Assembly (NCBI GenBank): GCA_015657535.1 | Contig: JADHZB010001590.1 | Span: 1-64,000, forward strand | Reading direction: 5' to 3' | Source of the DNA: Nephromyces sp. MM_2019 | Lineage: Eukaryota > Apicomplexa > Aconoidasida > Nephromycida | DNA: 64,000 nucleotides | Shown: positions 26,941 to 39,400 of the stretch, one piece after another | Position numbering within the stretch: the stretch's first letter is position 1 | How the letters are laid out: every line of letters starts with the position of its first letter | The notes under the pieces: generated by a model | Database searches by the model: none | The model's input: only the letters and a program-made list of their open reading frames with translations | Told to the model about the DNA's origin: nothing | Position numbers and translations under genes: made by a program

Positions 26941-28595
26941 CTTCAGCTAGATCCGGCGTTGAAGACCGCCTCACTCAACCACCCACACGCATTTACTCAT
27001 TGGCTAAGATTAAAATGAATGTAGGGGATATATAGCTTACCAGAGCACCTCTTCCAAAAGTATATGTATGGTATTTTATCGCCTAGCATATATAGCCTGC
27101 CTGGATAGGAAAAAAAAAGGTTGCCTTGTGAGGGTGAACGGAGGGTGAGCACTGTGTAGCGAGGGTTATTTTTCAGAATGATGAACGAGCAGAGCCTTAT
27201 GCGACGAGTACAAGCTTATAATTAACTAAGATCACCTCATCTGAAAGAAGCTTCCATGGCTCAATTCAAAAAGTATATTTCAGGGTCAGATTTAGCTTAT
27301 ACAAGCCAAAGAGTTTTTTCTATGGATATTCAACGTACTGCAAGCACATGTCTTTTCATGTTTACGCACACGAATTGTGTGCTTCCGCAAGCATGTATAC
27401 CCAAAAAATTGTTCCTGCGAAATCTCACAAATCTGGACTTTATGTGCGCTTCCTGCGCGATTTTCCTCCCGCTTGCTACGGGCTAATATTCAAAATATAA
27501 TAGTATACATTTAAAATTACTATCAAAAAATATTACGGTTATCTAAAAAAAGCACTTTTTGGCATAAATAAATGGAATTCATTCAAATCAATCATTTCGC
27601 ACTTGTTAGCAACAAAGTTAAGACGCCTTAGCCATTATTCCATGTGCAGGCTACTTTCAGTAACTTTTTATGAATTTCTATGTTTGTGGTTGATGAAAGT
27701 GCTAGATTATATTCTAGCATTTCGCAGTTATATCTTCTCCAAAATTCAAGCGCAGCTACATATTACCAGCTACGCAAAAGCGCACAGAATTATGTCGTTC
27801 AATTTTAAAAATATGAAGCGAACAGAGCAGTATCAACATACAAAAGCAGAATATATACCTGCGTAGACAGCCAGTCATTGCTGGTCCAATTCTAAATGTT
27901 TAAGTTACGGATCATAGTAAAAAAGCGGAGTATGAATGAGCCAATTATTTGAAACAGGAAAGAAGCTTTTTATATTGGACAACGAAGCGTAGTACACATA
28001 TCGTTGGAAAGAAGAAAGGCAGTAGATTAGCATCTAAAGCTTACATGCACCATGCTAAGCTCATCTTGTAAGCCTGCTACAAAAGCCTTACAATAGTATA
28101 CAGCGGTGACCCATAATGTCTTCTGATCAAAACAAAAGAATTACAATGGTAAATACATATCCACATAAAACACATAATCCTGAGCAGTTGCCACAGTACT
28201 TTACCTATTAGTTTTACTAAAGATGGGTATGCTGTTCCATTCAGCATCGGCACTTCTTACTTTCGAGTTGATAGGCGCATTCACTAGCCATCTTCTACTT
28301 AGCAGAACACGTAACTAGCAATGTTCTAGTTACCTTCTTGCAAATGAAATAGTAACTGATACGCTTTTTTCCAAAAAAAAATATAAGCTGTGGTTTTTTC
28401 TAAATTCCAAAAAACAGGTGCCTCCTCCTAATTTCAGCAGGCCCCTTTATCTTCATTGCCATGCGCGCCGGCGGACATCGTGAAAGGTACCGTTATGCTA
28501 ATATAACTAAAGAAGTGGTTCGTCTTGAGCAGCATTTATATGAAGATTAGTGAAGTCCAATAATTTTTCCACATGCATAGTACTATTTCTCTATA
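26941..28595. promoter_or_regulatory. Divergent intergenic region (putative bidirectional promoter)
   Basis: About 1.65 kb separates the start codon of the minus-strand membrane protein (26940) from the start of the plus-strand gene at 28596, so both promoters should lie here. Frames at 27256-27486 and 27603-27866 (+) have no supporting signals. No specific motif is identified. Confidence 0.4.
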
Positions 28596-29244
28596 ATGGG
28601 TGAAGAATGGGAATTTTTATGCCACTCAAACGGACTCGAAATATTGAGACGTAATACAAATTCTATTCCAATAGTCCTTGATAGTAACTCTAGCTCAGAC
28701 TCTACAGCGCAATTAATAGCTACCTTACTTGAAAGGCTTCACAAAAAACTACATTCTGGAGAATGAAGTGGGGATTAGCCTCAGCATTAACAGTAAAAAA
28801 TACGAATAGACTATCTGAACTGCAAATTAATACGCGTCTCTTAGTGAACAAAGAGGATAGTCCAGACTGGCAGCTGAGGCCTTCTCAATATCCTGACTCG
28901 CTGCCTCCGGCCCGAAAAAATAGCTTAAGCAGTGATAACAGGAAAAAGGTATGGGTGCCGCGATCCAAAGTAACAATATATGTTCTGCTATTTTGCTTGT
29001 AGGAAATCTGGAAACTCAGTGAATATGCTCGTATAAGATGATACACTGCAGCAAAATTGATGCGTGCCATCTTGCGGCTTCCTTTTTTCATGTCCCTCAG
29101 GTAGGTATACCTCGTCAGGACTGCATAGCAGCTGGTTTCAGTACTTGGCGTTGGGCCTCCGTTCTAGCGCTTATTGGGCTAGCGTTGTACTTTGATTGTG
29201 ATTTGTGTGCCGCAGAGTTGGTGGCTCTTCCGATGTACTATCAG
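28596..29244 (+). CDS. Small unassigned gene with one hydrophobic segment
   Basis: Proposed exons 28596-28683, 28794-28948, 29101-29244, in phase throughout. The first frame starts MGEEWEFLCHSNGLEILRR and stays open to a stop at 28764-28766, 56 codons. The second, in another frame, includes SELQINTRLLVNKEDSPDW and ends RKK at the strong donor GTATGG. The third follows CCCTCAG and has a membrane-like run ASVLALIGLALY. Splicing out 28684-28793 (GTAACT to TTAACAG) joins the first two frames, but it discards the coding-like Ser-rich end of the first frame (QLIATLLERLHKKLHSGE). Alternatives are a frameshift or a different intron. The 3' end is unresolved: the frame stops at 29311-29313 unless the weak donor after 29244 is used. 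Confidence 0.42.
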
Positions 29245-29257
29245 GTTACCTCATTTT

Positions 29258-29392
29258 CAGTTGTACGACTGTGTGTGAAGCATTTCCTAGTCACTTCGTT
29301 TTCAGCTCTATAATTTTTTCCCGAGTTTATTTTTGCTCGTTGCTTCACTTCCAGTTGTACGATTGTGTGTGGAGTGCAAGCGCTAGTCACTT
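29258..29392 (+). repeat. Imperfect direct repeat pair, about 40 bp each
   Basis: Copy 1 at 29258-29296 and copy 2 at 29352-29392 share CAGTTGTACGA(C/T)TGTGTGTG and end in CTAGTCACTT. The copies start 94 bases apart. Both begin with a CAG that could act as a splice acceptor. Confidence 0.65.
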
Positions 29393-32300
29393 TTTTTGGT
29401 TCCGCAGTTGTGCTATAAATGGAAGATGGACTGCGTATGGTAAATTTCCAGCCCAATTATTTTAACTGTAGTCTAACACAGTTTAAAGCGTTGTTTTTGC
29501 ATTTGATAACGGGGAAAAGTATAAAACCGGTCAAACACTTTCACTCTCATAGAAAACAAATAGTACTATGTCTTGTTTACAGCTCTTCTTACCTCAAAAT
29601 CCCTCTCCGCCATTGCCTAATACACTAGAAATCCCCTCTGTACTCCTTTTCTCCCTATTTTTTGCGTACTGCAATGTCTCGAGAGGCAGACACATTTTCT
29701 GCTTCAGCGACCAATACTCTTGAGTAACCAATTAGAAAACCTTTGAATTTGATGTTTGTTTTTAGTGCATTGCTGCCAAATGAGTGCATTAACTTTTTTG
29801 CTTGCTATACTTGAAGGGGTATATGCACGGTGCTGCTGTGACTTAATGTTTGAATTTAAACTTCCTGCTGTGAAGTTGTGGGTTATGTCCTGCTCTTCAC
29901 TAAATACTAGAATTGGATTTTTATAGTTTAAACGATTTTCTACATTGAAGACGTAAACATGATGAAAAATACTAAATCTTTCGTGCTTTGACAGACTCCA
30001 CCCGCTCACCTACTCGTGATATCCGTTAAGCCATGGTGAAAAATAGTTCTAACTTTTAGGACTTTTGAGAAATAAACTGTCACGCGTCCACCAAATAGGG
30101 TGCTAATGTGGCAGAATGAGCTTTTTGTACCAACACTAGGCTTGGCACAACAAAGTTTATTTTCGTGTATCAATTTCTGATTCATTAATATCTCCAAGTT
30201 TAAGAACAATAAGAACAGCCGCGAAAAATAAAAAAAAAGTCTTTTCCTATGTCTACGCAGCGTTAAAATTTTAGCAGTTTTTTGCGCTTAAGCATAGCCG
30301 TGATAATGACGAGAAGATTTCCATAAGCTGTATCTCATGGGATCACAACAGCGCTTTTTTTTAGGGAGGAGGGATACAATTAATTGAGTAAATTAGTATC
30401 ATCCTTAAAAAAACATGGTTAATTGCTTTCTTCATATAGTTACAGGTTTAGAGGGGACGTGTGGGCTCTCGAAAAAAATTTCAGGGTTTCGTTTGCTCCT
30501 AACTTTGTAACCTCTTGAAAAATTGAGGACTTCGTACGATCTATCCCATGACATGCCATAAGTAATCGATTGTTTCTTCGTCTTTGGCTATAAGGATTAT
30601 GCAAATAAACAGTCTTTGACAAACCAAACAAAAAAAATGCTAAATCTCAAGAATTAAAGGCTTTTTCTCAAAAATGAGGCTCTTTTTATCATATTGCATG
30701 TTTTCTGGTATCGTGCATATCAAAAAAGGGAACAAGATACATACACTAGGTGAAAATACTAGGCAAGCAGATAATAAACACTTCACATGGATTCATTTTT
30801 AGTTCTGGCTTACAGATAAAAAAAGTGTTGTTGAATGAAAATAAGTAAAAAAGTGGAGCCATTTTTAGCGTATTGCAGGCTATGCGTAAGGAGCTTGTAT
30901 CATTAATTATTCATCCCAGAACAAGAATGGCTTAGGTTCCCTTGAGCTTCAGCTATAGGTGTTCTCATGAAATGTACCGTTAATATAGTAGGCTTCATAT
31001 TCCGCCCCCTGCGCATATTCTTGGATTATCAACATCCTTTGACGTCAGGTCAAATTTTCAATGTGATCTTGTCTTGAGGTTCATTGATTCTACTTTTTAG
31101 AGCGTTATAAACTTTATAGTTTGCTAGCCATAATGTTTTTGATTAAAGTAACTACTTTATCCTCAGCTTTATACTGTGAAAGCGGCTAAGTGTATCCCCT
31201 TATAATAAAAACTTCCCTTGCTTGCTCGTAAATCATTCAATTTATTAAAAAAATAGTAGGTTTTTTATCGGAATAACAAAGGGCAATCTACAAGGGGAAT
31301 GATTTCGGTAGTAGATTTCAATGTTTTTGCTCTTTTCTTGTGCCTGTGAGCATTTAATCACATTGTGGCTTTTGGTCGTGTTGGTGGTGATTACAAGGGG
31401 CCACTCGTCAACGAGTAATAGTTAAATTCTTTCGCTAATGTAATTGGATGAAGTGGGGTTCCATTTCATAGCAGTTGGCTAAAAAAGCAAATGTGATAAA
31501 CAAAGCCCGATACACAGGAAAAATAATAATAAAAACAAAGGTGATGCACAAGGCCTATCTGTTCATGCTGCCCCCATCTCATCAATCTGATATAAAAGCA
31601 TGTAATTTCCATTGAAAAAAAGGGTGGAAAAACACCTTAAAACTATACTGGAGCTCTATTAATTGAAGTATTTTATCCCTGCAAAAGGACTTGTTGAATT
31701 TTTGTGACATTTCAAACATGCCTAATTGTGTTTCAGGTCATGGTTATTAAGAGTATGAATTTTGCTATATGAATTATCTATATCTGTCCAAAGGAAAACA
31801 CTTAATTCACATCAGTGTGTTTTTGTGACAGCAGGTATTTCGCTTAGCGGATAGGTGACACGATCATACTGAACAGACTATTACCTTAAGTTGTCTCTCC
31901 GCAGGACTAGCAAGAACTTCAATTTTAATAAAATTTAATTAACTAATAGTATTCACGCTAATATTAGCGTGTGCGAGCGGCACGAACTGTGCTCTGCTGT
32001 TAAACACCTAATACACAGCTGAGAAAGGAAAGTTAAAGCCCGGTATTGCGAGATGGAATGTTATGGCGCATTGCTTGATGACAAGAAACGCAAGCCAACG
32101 CAAATCAACATACACACTAAAAGACGGAAAGTAAACCTTATTTTCGTGCTTTGTGCGAGCAGGAATGAATATGCGACTTCTTTGTCTCATGAAATCGTTT
32201 TCATTGATAAAAGACACAATCTAATCGCGTAAATGCAGGTTAGCCACTTGTGGAACTCCCTTTAGCACTTATTCTCAAAGCAAAAGAAGGATATGCATGG

Positions 32301-32499
32301 TATTGTGACCCACAAATCTTAAAGCCAAGGGTAATATCTGAATATAATCACACACCCTGTTGTGGGATTAACACCAAAAGACGAAAATAACGGCATATAT
32401 AAACACATGCCCCTGGTAGACTTGCTGTTTCTGCTCTGCACTTCCTATTTCGGTTCTATTCTTCTGTTTCGGCTATGCACTTGCTATTCAGCCTCGACA
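29393..32499. other. Stretch without a supportable gene
   Basis: Contains only short frames on both strands, such as 30440-30631 and 29704-30009 (-), with no consistent splice context or motif. A direct or continuing exon of the gene ending near 29244 could be hidden here. Nothing else is seen. Confidence 0.45.
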
Positions 32500-33008
32500 T
32501 TAGCGTCTACCTTCCTTCGACATACCCCTAGATGAATCGATGCAGGGTGTATGTAGCAGTAGCTTTAGAAGCGTTACAGCGTACATACTCCGCTGTCCGA
32601 CTAGGACTTTTCCGATGGGCAGGCAATGCACGTTAAGTCCACCTCCATAATATGCTTCAACGGGAATTACCCGCATATGGTACAAACACACGGCTTTTTC
32701 CTCATACTCAACACCCGCGCATAATCTGAAGTTATTGTGTCTAGCTTCGCCAGTCTGCAACACAACAGGACCCTTAAAGCCATTTCCAGATTTTTTGTGA
32801 AGCACAGCGCTCTCTTATATGCCCATGAAAAGTAACCCCGTATTCAATGCCGCTCTCGTGGCTAAAAGTCGGGATACGTATTTACTTTACGAAATGAAGA
32901 GTTTATTGCTGTCTATATCTGGGCTTGCGAGCGTGTATTCTGGCAATTCCGCAGGCGTAGGGTCACACTGCCTCCGTATATTCCTCCAGTGTATATCAAT
33001 AGCATAAT
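32500..33008 (-). CDS. Possible coding region, two overlapping frames, unassigned
   Basis: On the minus strand a frame ending at 32500 reads, from near 32805, HKKSGNGFKGPVV and then AYYGGGLNVHCLPIGKVLVG. Just upstream another frame reads SPDIDSNKLFIS and, after a possible intron (GTAAAG to CTTTTAG), HESGIEYGVTFHGHIRERC, but it stops before joining the first. Both look protein-like, yet no consistent splice model links them. The opposite strand at 32819-33007 is also open for 62 codons. Treat as a candidate only. Confidence 0.25.
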
Positions 33009-33493
33009 CTTAAGCGGTAGTGTTATCGTGCAAATCCAATCGCGTTGATTTTTGGGTAAGTCACATTTTCCTTCAATCATGCGATATAATTTTTGGAAAT
33101 TCCACTAGTTTTGTTTTACGCACAGGTGTTCTGCTTTTATCCTTACGCTCATTTTGCAGACGTTTATGGTGTAAATCTCTTTGCATTTATTAGTTCACAC
33201 AGGTATGTCTTCTCCATGATTAAGTCTGTGTTGTTTGCATTTGTCCTGCTGTGTGTTCCTATAGGAACTTACTCGTGTCTTCACTCAAAATATCCCGCCG
33301 TTGCTGGCAAGCAATGTGCCTGCCCGTAGTCATACGTGTCTATGTATTCCGTTTTTTTCTTAAACGCAGAAAAAAGTCGTAAATTGCTGTTTCGTCAACC
33401 AACGGAAATTGTAAGTGGTCCTCCTTGGAGTTGATTATTCTGGGGGTCTCCATCTACTTTCTGGTCCGCCGTAAAATTAGACATCAGCAGAAA

Positions 33494-36400
33494 ATGGATG
33501 AGGAATATAGCAACTTCGGAGAGTTCCCAACATCTAAAAAGTCTGCGGAACAGGATCTCCCTCATGATCCCCCTCCTTTTTATATCAGGCCTGAAGGGAG
33601 TGCAAGCCCTCAACTTGTTCATTCTCCGAGGGTGCGATACCCTGGTATGCGAATTAATACTTTTGCCTTGATATCAAGTTATAAAAGGACTTGGATACTC
33701 ACATGGCATCTTTCATGTGTGGATTTGATAGTATCATATGGGTGCCGATGGTGCATTAGCATAGGTGAAGAATTGGTTATAGTACAAAAGTAAAAAATGA
33801 TGCTTTTATTCTAAAAGTAATGACTTGTGGTGCAGCGTCAGTATTTCTAATGATTTGCAAGAGCATTTGCGGTCGCGTATTTCTCGTTAAATTTACAAAT
33901 GGTTCATCTTTGCTCTTTTCACCTCCATTCTTTTTTCCGGAAATTTCTGTAAGCCTAGACTTAACTGTGTTATATCTCCTATTCAGGAGTTTGATTTTAA
34001 AAATAATTTATTGCCATTAAATAAGAATAAAAAGCATTAGCATTAAATATTTGTATAATGTATTGCGGAAATTGCTATGATTCACCAAAAATGCATCGTG
34101 ATACTAATTTTTATTTAATTAAAATCGTCATTTTGCCTCTTTAGCGTAAAGAAAATACGGAAATTTATGACAATATAACATTTAAAAAAATGTGGTTCAC
34201 TTAATGATTATTCATTATTTTAATATCCAATCAGTTTATCGTTTTTATATACTATTTTAATATTAGGATTAAGTCTTGTTTTTCCTACTTGGTGGGAAAT
34301 AGCTCTGTAATTCTTATTTTTCAAGCGGTTGATTTCCTTGGAAGAAGGAATATTAACCTTTTTCCTGTTTCAAAATCATTAGGAAGATGCTGGTGTGCCC
34401 GTAGCTTGCGTTAAAAGTCAGCTAGCCTGTATCCAAACAAAATAGTTGCGTACTTTTGACTTTTTTTGTGAATAAAAAATCTGATATGGGTGATGATACA
34501 TGTTTTAAAATAGGAATAGCTTATATACAGTATAATCTACTTAATACAAAGCCAAAAAAGCTATCAAGGCTGTGTGTTTAATTGTAATGTAAATCTGAGG
34601 CTCCAAGTAGGAACACAGAGTCAGAATTCTCTACGAAAGCAACATGCTGCAGCTACTGCGTTTCAGCCTTTTTTATTTGCATTAATTGAGTATTTTTTTA
34701 GGTAACAAAGCTGGCAGTGAAGCTTCTAGTCCTCATCGTAGGAGCGAAAGCCAGGTTTCTCTGTTTGGAGGTACCCCGCATTATGTAAGGCAAATTAGAA
34801 AGGCTAGGGCTGATATAGGTGATCTCGGGAGAGCACATCTTATGGAAGATGCTGACAAGGCGAGAATTGTTGATAATCCTAATGATGAACTTATCTTTGG
34901 TATCCATAACATGTTTTCAACTTTCTTTGACAGCTTCACTCTGGGAGATTATGAAGGTTATTCGCTGTTGCATTTCGCATTTCAATATCTTTGCCAATCT
35001 CGATTTTGCCAAGCAGATTTGGTTTATTGTTATCCATACCACTGTTTTTATGATCTTCAAATTTTTTCGAGTCCATTTTCATCTTCGTCGATCTTGTTGC
35101 TGCGTGAAGAAGCTATGGTGTCGGTAAAATTTAATTTTACGATGCTTCTCGTTCTCACTTGAAGATTTGAATGAATCTCTCCTTGTTTGAGCTTCTCTTT
35201 GATGCCGAGAAATCCTCTTTTTTCGCACTTGATCCTGCTGTCTACCAAAGCGTTATGCATACATATAAAAAAACTTGCTCAGGCCATCGACAGAAAAAAT
35301 TCTGTTTGGATGTTTGTTTTCGTTTGAGTTCAGTCTGACATGCCCTTTTTTTAAATGTGTAGCGTGCTTTATGCCACCTTGTGTAGCCAGAAAATTTTGT
35401 AAGCCACTACGTTTTTGCCTTTACGAAATAGCCTATTTTTAACCTTTTGTCTACTTTTTTCCTGGCCTTCTTACTTCAAAATAGCCGTTGATTTGCATAG
35501 CGAATCAAGTTTTTATGCTTTTTCCTCATGCTCGTCAAGTTTCATACCGTGCTTCCTTACTCAAATTCCTTTCGTTTTCAGATATAGAGCTCCTCGATGA
35601 AGATTTTGAGCTAATTGAGATGATGCAAGAACACAGAGGAAATGACAATTTTGGACACTATGGCTGGAAGATGATCCAATATATACAGAATCAGATGGCA
35701 GAGGGAGACTTAAGTTTTCCTAATAGAACAGGTTCATTTGGTAAGTTACAGTTCCCTCAGACCTTTGAAGTGAACATGGCTCACATCAAGGCATTCAGGA
35801 CTCAACTTTACAACCTGATACTTGCACATCCAGCGGACAGCGTGTGTGAAATCGACATGGTGCTTCGACACAAGTACTATGAGATTGGACGTTACATTGG
35901 GGGTCACTCAATTGTTCCTTCAGCTTTTGATGCCTCAGAGGCTCCGAAAGTTCGCTTCTTCAATAAGCCAGATATCAACTCTCCCAGAGACCTAGAGCCT
36001 AGGCATATTGATACCTTAGTTGGTGTTAGGGGCGTCGTGATTCGTTGCTCTGATTTGATTCCCGAGATTTCTTTAGCTGCTTTTAGGTGCACTGGGAGGA
36101 AGAGAGTAGGTATAGATAATTACATTCCATGTGATCATGAGGTGTATGAGCAGGTAATTGAAGGAGAAGTGATAGAGCCTCAGGTATGCCCAGAATGTCA
36201 CGGAAAGAGAACTTATGAACTCTGGCACACAATGTGCCACTTTTCTAGCAAACAGCTTATAAAAGTTTCTGAATTAGCTCAAAATGTTCCTCAAGGAGAG
36301 GCTCCTCAAACCATTTCCGTATATGCTTATGATGACCTGATTGATACGGTTTATCCAGGAGATAGGGTGGAAATATCGGGTGAGGAATGGAATGGTAAAG

Positions 36401-39400
36401 GTTGCGATTTTTTATGTGAGGGGGAAAATTAATTTAAGCATTTGTAAATGTGTTTGATAAGAAAGCGAGAATATATGCCCGTGAAAGAGCATATTGAACG
36501 ATGGTTCTGTGATCTAACGATGTAAAAATGAGGGTAAAAACGTTTCCCAAGAGGCAGCTATGGTTTTATATTTCGTAATACTTTAGGCGCATCTTTTGAT
36601 TTTTCTAGTGATTTTTAATCTTTTAAAAAATGGTGCATTCCTGATTATATGTGTCCTCGATGCTATTTCTTTGCTCCATTTCCTGATTATTCTGAGGTAA
36701 CAATAAATGTGTGTGCAGCATGCTGCTACCCACCGAAGATTTTCATACCTCCTCTCTGTACTTAAGTCGGCTCTTACTTTATTCTGATGAACTTTCTTGA
36801 TGATTAAATAAGAAAGAATTTTGTTAATGATATATTTTGTTGAAAGCCAAGCTATTAAATAGTTCTTGCTGTCACGAATGATCTTCATCTTCATAGGATA
36901 TTTCCAAGCAGTTGATGGTTTTTAAATATCCTTCAATTAGGCAATATTTTGAAATGTTCGATATTGCAGGTTTTCTGTTTAATTACTTTATTGCTTTTTA
37001 CTTCGAACTGTATTTTTTGCTCGCTTGTCACACCAAGATATAAATATCTTATCGTTTTCTGAGTATCCTCCTGAGTTCACATTTGTGCAGTTATTTTTAA
37101 CTTTCTTAGTATACCTTTTCGTAAGGAAAGCTCGTGTGTGCTCACGCCGGTGCTTCTGTGTTAATTCCCACCTCCAAAAGTACTCATGCCAATCACTGTG
37201 GGATTGCATTATTGAAGGCTTGCATCCATTATGTGTTTATTTTACAAATTAGAACACATCCGCAACCGGAATTCTGCATGTGATATGAAGCGTTTTTGCT
37301 TTTCTATTCTGGTTCAGGCATCTTCAAAGCTTCAGGCGTACGCCTGCATCCACGATTGAGGAACCTAAATGCCGTTTTTCGCACACACATTGATGCTTTG
37401 CACGTGAGAAAGGATAATACAAATCGCATGCCCACGCTACAAAGCGGAAATCGTGCGGTTGGAATTCTAAGAAGAGGACTTGACGGCAACATTAATGATG
37501 ATTCTCACACTTCTGGAAATTTCAGCTTTTCTCGGGAAATAATAGCAAAAATTATTGCCCTTTCTCGTGATCCGGTAAGGCATGTGCGATTTTTGTGGCG
37601 ATTATTTCTTGAAGATTTAATAAAACTTTTGTAATCAATGTCTTTGATGCTTGTTTTCTCTGCTTTCATGTAAGGGAATGCCTTGATCTATATACCTGCA
37701 TATATGTGCATCGAAATATTTTTTGTGGATAATCCCGTGGAATATCGCATATTCGTGGTGTATACACTGCATTGCTATAATGTGTCTTCATAAAAAAAGG
37801 CGAAATTTGAGGTTTTTTCAGCTTAATCTGATGCTTCATGCTTGTATTTGTAAGAAATCACCTTTGCATGCTCGTAGTTGATAGTTTTTAGCATGCTTTA
37901 GATAATTTTCTGTACCAGTGCTACTGGGAGAGTTTTTAATCTGCTTCTTCGATCGATTGAAATAGAGGGATTGATATGGGGGGGTAAAAAGACACAAAAA
38001 AAAAAGCAAAGGCAAATTAATGTATTGATTTTCAACTAGTAAAAGCATCTGCATCTTATTTTTTATCAGGATATCTACGAAAAACTGACAAAATCTCTTG
38101 CTCCAAGCATATATGGAAGGGAAGATATTAAGAAAGGTTCAAAGCATTTTCAATACATGTCTGATATTTCGGTATCTACTGCTGCCTGGATCTTTGTCCG
38201 TGTGTGTTTGGGTTCTTGTAAAGTTTTTGGCTTATCTATATAAGCCCTGGAAAATTGCTTGTTTCTGTTGAACTTGCAGAATATATTTGTATAATATTTT
38301 TTGTGCAGCAATGCTCCCAAGTAGCATCCACAGAGTAAAAGGAAATGTAGCTGCTGTGATATTTTGTAAAAAATATACCAATCATCCTTTCTAAACTATA
38401 TGAGCTATCATATGATCTCCGTTATATGATTAACTATTATGAATACACATACACATAGAGATACAAAGATACAGAGACAGAGACAGACACACACAGACAT
38501 ACAGACAGACAGACATACAGACAGACACATATAGACAGACACACAGACAGACAGACAAATACACACATATACACACAAATACACATACACCGACACGAAT
38601 TTATCCATTTATGACTTGTATATAATGTAGTATAACAATGCTATAGACGTGGTTTTTGCCACTCTAAGGATAGAATCTTTTTAAGAGATTTTTGTTGTAT
38701 AGGATGAATTCAGTGCTGAAATGAGGAGTTTGCTACTAAGGCGATCACTTGATTATATATACCTGCCCAACTTAGTGAATATGAAACGTTTTGAGTGCAT
38801 GAAGCGACTCGCGATACTGAAATTGAAATTTTGCGATTTTTTTTTCTCCAAAGCCTGCCTTTTGAACGTGTCATTATCATATTCACATTTGATGCGATTT
38901 TACTGTGATCTTCATTTTGCTGATGACTCTTTTTTTTAGGCCTGCTCTGCCAGCTGTTTGGAGGTAGCAAGCGTACCGGAAAGAAGTTCGGGAAATTTCG
39001 TAGCGAGCTGCATATATTGCTTTGTGGTGACCCTTCGACAGCCAAATCGCAGCTGTTGCAATACATGCATAAACTTTCACCTCGGTACGTGTTTAATAGC
39101 TTATCTCAGAAGCTTTTAACTTATGATAGTTTTAGCTGAGTTAGTTCTATACACCAGGCCATTAGGGGGTTAGAGGCACGCTCGTATGTTTATACCGTGT
39201 GTCTGTATAGAATATATCTTATGGAACGCGCACATACAGAAGCAGATTGGGACACTCTGTAGTTTTCGTGGATTATATGTCCTGTTTATACTGCTTTTTG
39301 AGTTTTCAAAAGGATAAAGATGTAAATTAGCTTCAATGATAATGCAGAAAATGAATATCAGGAAGTATTGTTTATAATAAAAAAACTTTTTGCATCTATT

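Noticed and set aside
38408..38608. Cys/Val/Ser-rich minus-strand ORF
   Set aside because: It is a translation of the intronic microsatellite.
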